9,164 nucleotides of DNA, taken from Acetobacteraceae bacterium. GTDB taxonomy: Bacteria; Pseudomonadota; Alphaproteobacteria; Acetobacterales; Acetobacteraceae. Below are positions 1-7,231 of the stretch, piece after piece. Every line of letters begins with the position of its first letter. The stretch's first letter is position 1. Under the pieces are notes generated by a model. It had not been told where the DNA came from, ran no database searches, and saw only the letters and a list, made by a program, of their open reading frames with translations. The stretch covers positions 1-9,164 of the forward strand of contig PLSZ01000614.1 of NCBI GenBank assembly GCA_003164305.1, read 5' to 3'. The translations under genes and the position numbers were made by a program.

Positions 1-1156
1 AAAGGTCCCAATGTGTCTCGCCATTGGAGTCGCGGACGGCGAACGCGTCGCAGTCGATCAGAAGCTCTCCGTTTGGAATGCAGGTGACGTCCAGGGCGGG
101 TCGCTTCATCGGTTCCGCCAAAGCCCTGAGCGACACAACGGTGCCATCGCCGTAAACATCGCAGGTCCAGGGCGGACGTGACTCATCGGGGATGATCGGC
201 ACGTCGCGCCGCGACGATTGGCCAAGACCCCGATGGCCAGTACCGGTGAGGGTCGATAACGACAATCCCAGTTTGGCAAGCAATGGCAGCATTTCCCACA
301 GCGCAGCCACCGGCTTATGAGGCATTCGACCTGCGTGCTCGAAGAACACATCCACCGCATCGCGAACCCGATCACGATCCCGGAAAAAAACGAACATTTC
401 ACGGCCGGTCGCGTAGGAGCCTGAATTTTTCGGGCCGATATGGTCGGCCAAAGCCGCCATCAGAAATGCCGCATCACTTCGCCCGAGCATCTGATAACAA
501 CTAAACATACGATAGTACGTCCAGTAGTCGCGGATTTCGATTCGCCAGCACACGCTATCGAAAAGCTTACTGGCCACCGACTGCTCATTTTCAAGTCCCG
601 CCAGGTACTGGAGTAACGAATGTTCCGGGTTTGGCCCACCCAGTACACCGGCGATCATTTCGCCAAGCCGGCGATCCGGATCAGGTTCGCCAGGCTGCTC
701 CGGCACGGGCCTCGCGGCGGCGATCTCCGCCTTGGAAAACAGCGGGGCCGACGGCATGATCTCGTTATGGCGGAAGGTCACCGCGTCGGCATCGCTCGCC
801 CGTCGGCGCGACCGGAAATACCTGGCCAATATGCGATCGATTGCCCAGGCGCCGGAGAACTCAGGCTCGAGCCGCGCGGCGACGCTGGCGGTCAGAAACG
901 CGGCATCCCATCGTTCAAGCATTTCGTACGCACGCGCGGCGAGATAAAAGATCCAGTAATTGGTTATCTCGGTCCGCCAAAGCAACGATTCAAACGCGGC
1001 ACAGAGCAATGCCGGGTTGCTCTCTTGCTCCAGGGCAAGCAAATGAAGCCGCGCCGCTTCGTTGCGGTCTGGTGCGGCCAACATCTCACTGACGAGGCCT
1101 CGTAGACGCGATGGATCGACGCATCCATCGTTGCGATCTTCCTGGCGGGTTACCAT
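1..1156 (-). CDS. Partial protein with two copies of a TPR-like ~100-residue domain; C-terminus beyond the left edge
   Basis: I translated this by hand: the minus frame from ATG at 1156 stays open for 385 codons to position 1 with no stop, so the gene runs out of the window. The start is constrained, because an in-frame TAG directly precedes the ATG; a weak purine-rich stretch (AGAGAGA) lies ~7 nt upstream. Residues 16-116 and 160-260 are gapless repeats 144 residues apart. Both contain F(E/D)S..WR.EI..YW..Y, then Y.ML.R.DAAFL.A..A and P..SG..A..R, with about half the residues identical over the 54-residue core. The pattern is helical and TPR-like. Residues ~318-385 change character (IIPDESRPPWTCDVYGDG, then CIPNGELLIDCDAFAV) and look like the start of a beta-rich domain cut by the edge. 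I do not recognise the family. A GT61-like glycosyltransferase C-terminus is possible but only a guess. The TPR gene ends 133 nt upstream, so it is probably the next gene of the same operon. Confidence 0.85.
   Translation of the reverse strand, partial: MVTRQEDRNDGCVDPSRLRGLVSEMLAAPDRNEAARLHLLALEQESNPALLCAAFESLLWRTEITNYWIFYLAARAYEMLERWDAAFLTASVAARLEPEFSGAWAIDRILARYFRSRRRASDADAVTFRHNEIMPSAPLFSKAEIAAARPVPEQPGEPDPDRRLGEMIAGVLGGPNPEHSLLQYLAGLENEQSVASKLFDSVCWRIEIRDYWTYYRMFSCYQMLGRSDAAFLMAALADHIGPKNSGSYATGREMFVFFRDRDRVRDAVDVFFEHAGRMPHKPVAALWEMLPLLAKLGLSLSTLTGTGHRGLGQSSRRDVPIIPDESRPPWTCDVYGDGTVVSLRALAEPMKRPALDVTCIPNGELLIDCDAFAVRDSNGETHWDL
377..676 (-). repeat. Internal domain copy 2 of the left-edge protein
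   Basis: Codes for residues ~161-260, with FDSVCWRIEIRDYW from residue 199, SDAAFL near 227-232 and NSG at 244-246. It is the partner of copy 1. A ~45-residue linker rich in Pro, Glu and Ala (residues ~117-160) separates the two. Confidence 0.8.
809..1108 (-). repeat. Internal domain copy 1 of the left-edge protein
   Basis: Codes for residues ~17-116. The key stretch runs from F55 (FESLLWRTEITNYW) through the DAAFL motif near residues 84-88 to the SG at 101-102. It aligns without gaps to copy 2 at an offset of 144 residues. The similarity is seen in the protein, not as near-identical DNA, so the duplication is not very recent. Confidence 0.8.
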
Positions 1157-1216
1157 CTACGGTCTCTCTTTGCGAGGTCGTTCGCCAAGCGCTGTCGCGT
1201 GTTTTGCCGGTTGACG

Positions 1217-1235
1217 TCCGGTTCGAATGACCGGA
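1217..1235 (-). other. Inverted repeat in the gap between the TPR gene and the left-edge gene
   Basis: TCCGGT, a 7-nt loop and ACCGGA form a perfect 6-bp stem about 55 nt after the TPR gene's stop. No run of T follows it in the direction of transcription, so it does not look like a standard intrinsic terminator. It could be a processing or mRNA-stability hairpin, or chance. The rest of this 133-nt gap shows no convincing promoter. Confidence 0.35.
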
Positions 1236-1289
1236 GACAGACGTATACATCGGAGACCTGCCGCCTGACGAGAACTCTCGGCAACCCGA

Positions 1290-2378
1290 TCATCGATCAG
1301 ACGGCGCAGCGCGGCCCTCCATGGCGGCACGCGCTTCGGCCTCGCGAACGCGCGCCTCATCGCAGTCAGGGAACTCTTCACACACCCGAGCCCATCGCCG
1401 GACCGCCTCCGCCGTGTCGCCCCCACGCTCAGCGCTACGCGCGAATTCAAGCTGGACTCCTAGGTCCCCGGGCGATCGTAACGCCATCCGTCGCAAGAGT
1501 TCGTCTGCCTTGTCCTCCTGCCCCGCCTTGCGCATCGCCGCCACTCCCATCACGTAAGCATGTTCGAAGGATGGAAGGCGCCTGATAAGAGACTCCCAAT
1601 ATTCAACTGCACGATCAGTTTCGCCTCTGGCGTCCGCAAGATTAGCCAACTCGACGATTGGCCACGGATTCATCTCGAAACGCTCATGTGCGTCGTTCAG
1701 GATGGTTTCAGCGTCGGAATATCGGCCCATCTCTCTAAGGCACTCAGCCGCACCAACGGCGCCAACCGCGTGCTCCTTGAACCTTCGCCGAACCTCCATC
1801 CATCGAGGCAATGCCTCCGGCCATGCACGGCGCGCCATGGCACTTCGCGCATACAGCACCCTCAGATCCATTTCGTCGGGCAGCTTCAAAACGCCGCGCC
1901 CAAGTATCGCCTCACCTTCCTCATGGCGCCCGTGGTCGCGCAGGGCATTCGCCGCGATCATGTAGCCATCGGCGGACTTTGGAAACTCCCGACGCTGGCT
2001 CTCGCACCGGCGAAGAGTCTCCTCAAGATCGCCCCTTCGATATGCGACGCGAGCAAAGGCCGCCGCGTACATGGCCTTCAACCGAGGATATCGGCTGCGT
2101 CCCTCCAAAATCAGCGCGTCCGCCTCATCAAAGCGGCGCATATCAATCAGCAGGTTCAATGCTTTCGCCGATGTGATCGTCAGATCGGGGAATGTTCTGT
2201 GCATTTCTTGCCAAACCTGCATCGCCCTGTCGTGCGCGCCCCCGTCGAACGCGATGATCGCCTGGGTAATCTGGTCCGAGAAATAGCCTAGATAAGGCGT
2301 GTTACGCTTTCCCTGAGTCGTTCTCAGTTCGCGCAACGCCCGCCGGCCATCGAACCACGATTTCAGTACCTCAAACAA
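1290..2378 (-). CDS. TPR repeat protein, about nine 34-residue repeats
   Basis: A 362-residue protein with no visible signal peptide or membrane segment. From residue ~35 to ~337 it is built of near-regular 34-residue helical repeats. The repeat ends are marked by an aromatic or Leu followed by Pro (RTFPDL at ~62, SRYPRL, REFPKS, LKLPDE, RRLPSF, LRSPGD, EEFPDC at ~335) at steps of 33-35 residues. Alternating Ala/Gly/Tyr positions fit TPR (e.g. GDLEETLRR, GRYSDAETIL, GETDRAVEYWESL). TPR solenoids bind other proteins, so a scaffold role for the glycan enzymes is an inference. No catalytic domain is attached. The start is odd: the frame opens at TTG (2378) directly after an in-frame TGA, with only a weak GGGA upstream. 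The first in-frame ATG is at 2222 and would cut into the first repeats, so TTG is preferred. It begins 50 nt after the methyltransferase gene. Confidence 0.9.
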   Translation of the reverse strand: MFEVLKSWFDGRRALRELRTTQGKRNTPYLGYFSDQITQAIIAFDGGAHDRAMQVWQEMHRTFPDLTITSAKALNLLIDMRRFDEADALILEGRSRYPRLKAMYAAAFARVAYRRGDLEETLRRCESQRREFPKSADGYMIAANALRDHGRHEEGEAILGRGVLKLPDEMDLRVLYARSAMARRAWPEALPRWMEVRRRFKEHAVGAVGAAECLREMGRYSDAETILNDAHERFEMNPWPIVELANLADARGETDRAVEYWESLIRRLPSFEHAYVMGVAAMRKAGQEDKADELLRRMALRSPGDLGVQLEFARSAERGGDTAEAVRRWARVCEEFPDCDEARVREAEARAAMEGRAAPSDR

Positions 2379-2428
2379 TCAATGGATATCCCGTGCGAGC
2401 CCGTTGTTTTATCGAACAGCGGCTCCCG

Positions 2429-3385
2429 TCAGATCGCCGCACTTGCTTTCTCGAACGATTCCGAAGCGGGAGAATGTTTACCTTTTCGTAGCAGAACCTG
2501 CCGACCCATTTCGACGAATGAAATCTCTTCTTCATACAGGTCGAGAAATGCATCGATGGCACGCCTCGTGTTCTGCCGCGGCCGTTCCGCGAAGGTGAAC
2601 GGATAGTCGTCGAAACAAATAAAACCACCGTCGTTCAACAATCCAAAGGCCAGCACGGCGTCTTCGATAACGTAACGAGCCTCGTGCGCGCCATCGATAT
2701 ATATGAAGTCGAATCTTTCCTGGTAAAGCGCTCGGAGAATATCCTGCGAATACCCAACGATCTTTCGGCATAACGCGGAGTGGCCCGACGCGGCGATGTT
2801 CATATCGAAAATGTGCTCGATCGTGTCCCCGATCCCGCCAATCCAATCAGCGTGTTCCGAACTCCCTTCAAATGTATCGATGCAGGTCAGGCGGCCCGAC
2901 CTTCTGGAGATGATCTTATCGAGCAACCACGTCGCGGAACCGCCCTGCCAACTGCCAATCTCGAGCGCCTGCATCGACTGGGCCGTTATGCGAGACGCGA
3001 ACCACTCCGTCCACACCGGTATATTCGGCGAGAAATAGTCCTGCAGAAACGTATAACCGTTCCGCTCGCTTTCTTCCCAGCCGATCAGAGCATGAGCTTT
3101 CCGATAAGCCCTGACGCAATCCTCGTTCCGACCCTGCTCGCGATACGCCTTGGCGATAGCATAATAACTCCAGAAATTCGGACGCGCACTTTGAAGCGCG
3201 GCCTCCAACACGGACAGCGCTTTGTCATGTGCACCCCGCCGCTGATGGCACTCGGCTTCGAGCACGGCCACGTCCGCGGCGATCGAACTGGTCTCTCCGC
3301 GGCTTTCCTCGATGAGTTGGAGGGCGGCGCCTTCGTCGGATCGCTCCAACGCCTCCTTGATGCGCCCGTAGATCTGCCATTCCAT
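2429..3385 (-). CDS. TPR-fused class I SAM-dependent methyltransferase (Methyltransf_24-like)
   Basis: 318 residues from ATG 3385. Residues ~1-105 are helical, with two or three TPR-like units (AECHQRRGAHDKALSVLEAA; YYAIAKAYREQGRNEDCVRA). From ~140 a Rossmann methyltransferase follows: motif I ALEIGSWQGGSA (~140-151) for SAM binding, CIDTFEG (~168-174) at the second strand, FDFIYIDGAHE (~225-235), and LNDGGFICFDDY (~250-261). This order and the DGAH motif match the Methyltransf_24 group, which includes small-molecule and sugar O-methyltransferases. In this setting methylation or capping of a glycan sugar is a fair inference; the substrate is unknown. Start choice: a GTG at 3400 overlaps the previous stop by 4 nt, but its GGAGG sits too close. 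ATG 3385 has AAGGA 7 nt upstream, placed across the previous gene's stop, so I prefer it. The codon and base composition is less GC-rich than the upstream glycosyltransferase gene. Confidence 0.92.
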   Translation of the reverse strand: MEWQIYGRIKEALERSDEGAALQLIEESRGETSSIAADVAVLEAECHQRRGAHDKALSVLEAALQSARPNFWSYYAIAKAYREQGRNEDCVRAYRKAHALIGWEESERNGYTFLQDYFSPNIPVWTEWFASRITAQSMQALEIGSWQGGSATWLLDKIISRRSGRLTCIDTFEGSSEHADWIGGIGDTIEHIFDMNIAASGHSALCRKIVGYSQDILRALYQERFDFIYIDGAHEARYVIEDAVLAFGLLNDGGFICFDDYPFTFAERPRQNTRRAIDAFLDLYEEEISFVEMGRQVLLRKGKHSPASESFEKASAAI

Positions 3386-3399
3386 CGATATGTCCTTCA
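3384..3399 (-). promoter_or_regulatory. Ribosome binding site that decides the methyltransferase start
   Basis: Reading on the minus strand, the upstream gene's TGA stop (3399-3397) runs straight into AGGA, then 7 nt, then ATG at 3385. This supports ATG 3385 over the GTG at 3400. The arrangement suggests translational coupling: a ribosome ending on the glycosyltransferase would uncover the next start. Confidence 0.6.
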
Positions 3400-6300
3400 C
3401 CCTCCCACCGCCGCCTTCAACGCCTCCGCCACCGTCTCCGCGCCATGCCGCCGCTCGATATACCCCAACCCCGCCTCCGCCAACGCCCGGTTAAACCCCT
3501 CATCCTTATGCACCCGAGCCAGCTTCTCCGCGAACTCCGCCGGCGACTTCGCCACCAGCCACGCCAGATCGTCCGGCAACTCCAACCCCTCCGCCGCGAC
3601 CTCGCTCATCACGCACGGCAACCCATGCGCGAAACTCTCCAGCACCTTACCCTTGATCCCGGCGCCATAGCGCAACGGCACCACGGTGCACCGCAGCCTG
3701 TGCAGAATATCCGCCAGCACCGGCACGAACCCCAGCGGAGCCACCCCCGGCACGCGCAGATTCAGCAACGCGTCCGGCATTTTGCTGCCCACCAGATATA
3801 CCGTGCAATCCGGCGCCAGCGGCCGCAGCAACGGCATGATCTCACCCACCATGTATCGCACCGCGTCCGCGTTCGGCGGATGCCCGAACCCGCCGACGAA
3901 CGCCGTCCCCGACCTCTCCTCAAACGGCCGAGCCGCCGGCCTGGGCAACACCGTCCACGGCACCACCCGCACATCCAGCGAGGGCTCGATCCCGCGCAAC
4001 AATTCCGCCTCCACCGGCGAGTGCACGATCACGCTATCGACGTTGCGCATCACCCCGGTCTCGTCCCGCCGCTGCGCCGCGACCGCGGCGGCCGACGTGG
4101 ACGCCGGATCGACTTCCGCCTGGCGTTCCATGCGCAGGAAGTGCAGATCGGCCACGTTGTAAACGATCCGGCATTCCGGAAAGTAACGCCGCACCATGGT
4201 CGCGTATTTGGAGGCATTGGTATAGCGGTGCAGATACACCAGATCGGGCTTGTTCAGCGCTTTACGGAACACTTCCTCGACCGACCAGAAATACGGGTGA
4301 TACAGGCACTCGATCCCCAGTTTCTGCAAATTCGCCGTGTAAGGCTCGATGTTCGCCATGTTGTCGGCGGCCAGGAAGGTCACCTTGTAGCCCAGAGCCA
4401 TCAGCGCGCGCATATGCTCGACCGCGGCGTTGGAGCCGGCGTCCTGATCCGGCGTGGGCACCGTATCGTCGATGAAATACGCCCGCCGCCGCACCAGCCG
4501 CTCGGCCTCTTGCTCCGGATGCTGGCCGTTGAACCGGTGCGTGATCAGCGTGTCCTTCCAGCGCCGGTAGAATTTGGCGTGATTGACCACCTGGAACCGC
4601 TTCATCCCCGGCCCGGAGGTATCGGTCCCGGCGCTGACTCCTTCCAGATGCACGATCGTCGAGGCCGGCTGCACCACCACCCGCTTGCCCAACGCACGCA
4701 CCCGGAACGCCAGATCGGTGTCCTCGTAATACGCCGGGGCATAGTATTCGTCGAAGCCCTTCAATTCGTCGAACAACGACCGCTCGATCATCAGCGCCGC
4801 GCCGGACACCCAGTCGGCGTCGCGAAGATACGAAAACGCCGGTTCGCCCGGATCGCGATTGCGGCCCCAGTTCCACCCATCGCCCAGTCGCCAGATGATG
4901 CCGCCGGCTTCCTGGAGTTTGCCGTCGGCGAACAGGAGTTTGGATCCGGCGATGCCGATGTTCGGCACCTGCTCGAACGTCTCGACCAACTCGTCCATCC
5001 AGCCCGGCTTCACCAGCGTATCGTTATTCAAAAAGAACAGATATTTCCCCCTGGCCAGCGCCGCCCCGGCGTTACAGGTGCGCACGAACCCCAGGTTCTT
5101 CGTATTGCGGACGAGCCGCACCCCGCCCGCGAACACCAGCGCGCCGAACAGCGTTTCGTCATCCGAACAATCATCGACGATGATGATCTCGAACGTGCGC
5201 GTCGGCGGCGCCGCCAAAATCGATTTCAGGCAGTCGTAGGTATAGGAAAACTGGTTATGCACCGGGATCACGACCGAAACCTCGGGGGTCTCGGCGGGCT
5301 CGAAATACAGCGGCGGAAACGCGTAGCGCAATTGTTCGACCAGTTCGCGGGTGCGGTCCGTCAGATGCAGCGCGTCGGCCGCTTCGGCCGGCGGCATTCT
5401 CGGCGTGTCGGCGCGCGTCCGGGCCAGTCTCTCCTGCGCGTTGACCAGGTCGTTGAGCAGGGTCAGCAAATGGCCCAGAGGCTCGCTCAGGTCGTCCGGC
5501 TTCTTCGCGCTTTCGATCGCGGTGAAGATCACCTCGTTCATGAAGTTCGCCGCCTGGTCGTCCAGCACCGGCCGGCTGATCCAGGCCGGAGAGCCCGGCA
5601 GATCCCAGCCATCGACGGCTCGCCGCACACGCACCAGATGGCGCGAAAGGGAGAATATTCCGCCCAGTTGCGGGATCGAAAACCCGTGCCGACCGTTGCC
5701 CAGACCGGCCTCGGCCAGATCGGGCCGGAAACGATCGGCGCTCAGTTTCAGAACGACCGAATCGCCATCCAGGATCTCGATATCGACCGGTTCGTCCGGG
5801 TTGTCCGGGTCCCACACCCAGCCGGCGATCTCATCATAGCCGACACGATCGACATTGCCGACCGCCGGCGCCGAGGGAGCCGCCACGGTGCGTTCGGCGC
5901 GGCCGGCCGAAACCTGCTCCGCGACCGGAGCCGCGCCGGGCGAGTCGGCCACCGGACCGCCTTCTTCGGCGCCCGGCAGCGGGCGGGTCACGCTGACCGG
6001 GGAGCCCGGAAGATCGAGCCGATCCCGTGCCCGCCGCACACGAACGACATGGGTCCCGGGGGACACGAAAGACGCGAGATTATGGACGAAGAAGCCATGG
6101 TGGCCGTTACCGGCGCCCGCCTCCACCAGTTCCGGCCGCGCCAGCTCCGCCCGGGTTTCCAGGACGACGGCGTCATCGACCAGAACCTCGATCTCGATCG
6201 CATCGTCCGGCGTGGGGCGGTACCATGCCCAACCCAGGATATGGCGGAAATCGATAGAATCGATCCCGCCAACCGCCAGCATGCGCCGCGTTGGAGCGGT

Positions 6301-7173
6301 GCCGTCCCCGGGATCGTCCTGTTCGGCGACCGAATCCGAACGGGTGCCGGAATCAGCCGGACCGGGCGGCGACCCTGCCGCGGCGTCATCCGACGGCACC
6401 GCTTCGCCGGTATCCTCAACGAGAATCGTTTCCGCCGCCCCCGCTTCGGTCAGCCCCGCTTCACTCATCACCACGCCGGGAGCATCGGCGGCGAATGGCG
6501 TCTCCGCCTCGACAGACAGCGCACCCTCGGTCCCGGCCACCGCAATCCGCTCAGCCTCATCCCCTTCGCTCGCGCCATCCGATCCTGGGCGTGTCACCTG
6601 CCACGGCGAACCGGGGAGGTCCAGCCGGTCCCGCGCCCGTCGCACCCGTATCGCGTGACGGCCGGACGGGATATGGACATCGAGTTCGCGCACCGAAAAG
6701 CCATGACGTCCGTTACCGGCGCCAGCCTCCAGAAGCTCCGGACGCTCCTCATCCGCGCGCGCCTTCAGAACCACCACGTCGTCCACCAGAATCTCGACCT
6801 CGATCGGCTCATCCGGAGTTGGCCGGTACCAGGCCCAGCCAACGATGTGCTCGTGATCGAGAGAGTCGATACCGCCGACGGCGAGCGTTCGTGTTCCCTT
6901 CCCGGCCGGACGCGCCGCTTCCCGCTGGCCGCGCTCCGCCCGCGCCTCGGCCGTTGGCTCCGCCGCCGCCGCGTCGTCCGCGCCGGATCCGGTTAAGCGC
7001 AACGCGGGATCACCAGCCAGGCGCGTCCTGTCACGCCGGCGAGGGCTCTCTCGGTCGGCCATCGCCACGACGGCCGGGCCCGCGGCATTCGCCACGTCGG
7101 ACATATCCGCGATATCCGCCACGATGGACGTATCCGCGACATTCGCCGAGACGGGAGATGGATCTGAAGGCAT
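3397..7173 (-). CDS. Bifunctional GT2-GT4 glycosyltransferase with three N-terminal GWAWYRP repeat domains
   Basis: 1258 residues, no membrane segment seen, so probably cytosolic or peripheral. Order: low-complexity Ala/Asp-rich start (1-95); repeats at 97-196, 299-398 and 437-535; a helical segment (~540-625); a GT-A family 2 domain (~631-850) with VSVVIPVHNQ (632-641), DDCSDD (~667), FLNND (714-718, the DXD-type metal/nucleotide site), DWVSGAALMIER (~787) and YYEDTD (815-820, catalytic-acid region); a linker with FIDDTVP (900-906); and a GT-B family 4 domain (~1088-1240) with AFVGGFGHPPNADAV and GIKGKVLESFAHGLP (donor-site E-rich motif). Such fusions usually add two successive sugars to a lipid-linked or surface glycan; donor and acceptor are unknown. 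The start ATG at 7173 has GGAG 8 nt upstream. It follows the 145-residue gene by 58 nt. A paralogous GT4 half ends at 7926. Confidence 0.95.
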   Translation of the reverse strand: MPSDPSPVSANVADTSIVADIADMSDVANAAGPAVVAMADRESPRRRDRTRLAGDPALRLTGSGADDAAAAEPTAEARAERGQREAARPAGKGTRTLAVGGIDSLDHEHIVGWAWYRPTPDEPIEVEILVDDVVVLKARADEERPELLEAGAGNGRHGFSVRELDVHIPSGRHAIRVRRARDRLDLPGSPWQVTRPGSDGASEGDEAERIAVAGTEGALSVEAETPFAADAPGVVMSEAGLTEAGAAETILVEDTGEAVPSDDAAAGSPPGPADSGTRSDSVAEQDDPGDGTAPTRRMLAVGGIDSIDFRHILGWAWYRPTPDDAIEIEVLVDDAVVLETRAELARPELVEAGAGNGHHGFFVHNLASFVSPGTHVVRVRRARDRLDLPGSPVSVTRPLPGAEEGGPVADSPGAAPVAEQVSAGRAERTVAAPSAPAVGNVDRVGYDEIAGWVWDPDNPDEPVDIEILDGDSVVLKLSADRFRPDLAEAGLGNGRHGFSIPQLGGIFSLSRHLVRVRRAVDGWDLPGSPAWISRPVLDDQAANFMNEVIFTAIESAKKPDDLSEPLGHLLTLLNDLVNAQERLARTRADTPRMPPAEAADALHLTDRTRELVEQLRYAFPPLYFEPAETPEVSVVIPVHNQFSYTYDCLKSILAAPPTRTFEIIIVDDCSDDETLFGALVFAGGVRLVRNTKNLGFVRTCNAGAALARGKYLFFLNNDTLVKPGWMDELVETFEQVPNIGIAGSKLLFADGKLQEAGGIIWRLGDGWNWGRNRDPGEPAFSYLRDADWVSGAALMIERSLFDELKGFDEYYAPAYYEDTDLAFRVRALGKRVVVQPASTIVHLEGVSAGTDTSGPGMKRFQVVNHAKFYRRWKDTLITHRFNGQHPEQEAERLVRRRAYFIDDTVPTPDQDAGSNAAVEHMRALMALGYKVTFLAADNMANIEPYTANLQKLGIECLYHPYFWSVEEVFRKALNKPDLVYLHRYTNASKYATMVRRYFPECRIVYNVADLHFLRMERQAEVDPASTSAAAVAAQRRDETGVMRNVDSVIVHSPVEAELLRGIEPSLDVRVVPWTVLPRPAARPFEERSGTAFVGGFGHPPNADAVRYMVGEIMPLLRPLAPDCTVYLVGSKMPDALLNLRVPGVAPLGFVPVLADILHRLRCTVVPLRYGAGIKGKVLESFAHGLPCVMSEVAAEGLELPDDLAWLVAKSPAEFAEKLARVHKDEGFNRALAEAGLGYIERRHGAETVAEALKAAVGG
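5569..5865 (-). repeat. GWAWYRP domain copy 3, diverged (residues 437-535)
   Basis: Starts AVGNVDRVGYDEIAGWVWDP and ends DLPGSPAWISRP. It keeps GW.W, VDIEIL, RPDL, GNGRHGF and the LPGSP tail but differs at many positions from copies 1 and 2. It is the copy closest to the glycosyltransferase domains, so it may be the ancestral one. Confidence 0.8.
5980..6279 (-). repeat. GWAWYRP domain copy 2 (residues 299-398)
   Basis: Starts LAVGGIDSIDFRHILGWAWY and ends DLPGSPVSVTRP. By eye about 70 percent of residues match copy 1. A ~100-residue acidic, Ala/Gly/Pro-rich and probably disordered linker (residues 197-298) separates it from copy 1. Confidence 0.85.
6586..6885 (-). repeat. GWAWYRP domain copy 1 (residues 97-196)
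   Basis: Starts LAVGGIDSLDHEHIVGWAWY and ends DLPGSPWQVTRP. Conserved features are the GWAW core, a (V/I)EVEILVDD strand, RPEL, GNGRHGF and a VRRARDRLDLPGSP tail, which suggests a small beta domain. I know similar 'GWA...GHGF...LPGSP' units from glycosyltransferase and other surface-related proteins, but cannot name a family. Copies 1 and 2 are far more alike than either is to copy 3. Confidence 0.85.
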
Positions 7174-7231
7174 GCCTAAGTCTCCCGCCGAACCGAGGCC
7201 TTGGCGGTTACAGCTGAATGCGGTGGATGCG

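Noticed and set aside
106..648. Short minus-strand frames at 106-402 and 460-648 that could suggest a broken or frameshifted gene
   Set aside because: They are other frames inside the continuous open frame 1156 to 1, which I followed codon by codon without a stop. The gene is intact within the window.
620..1105. Plus-strand frame of 161 codons
   Set aside because: It lies opposite the left-edge gene, which shows a clear internal domain repeat; the plus-strand product has no recognisable pattern.
1560..2291. Plus-strand frame of 243 codons
   Set aside because: Opposite the TPR gene, whose regular 34-residue period proves the minus frame.
2780..3670. Plus-strand frame of 296 codons
   Set aside because: It crosses the junction of the methyltransferase and glycosyltransferase genes in antisense and shows no domain.
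3445..6996. A 1183-codon open frame on the plus strand, opposite the large glycosyltransferase gene
   Set aside because: Its translation is rich in Arg, His, Pro and Gln with no domain or motif, while the minus strand shows clear GT2, GT4 and repeat motifs. Long antisense frames are expected opposite GC-rich genes with strong third-position bias.
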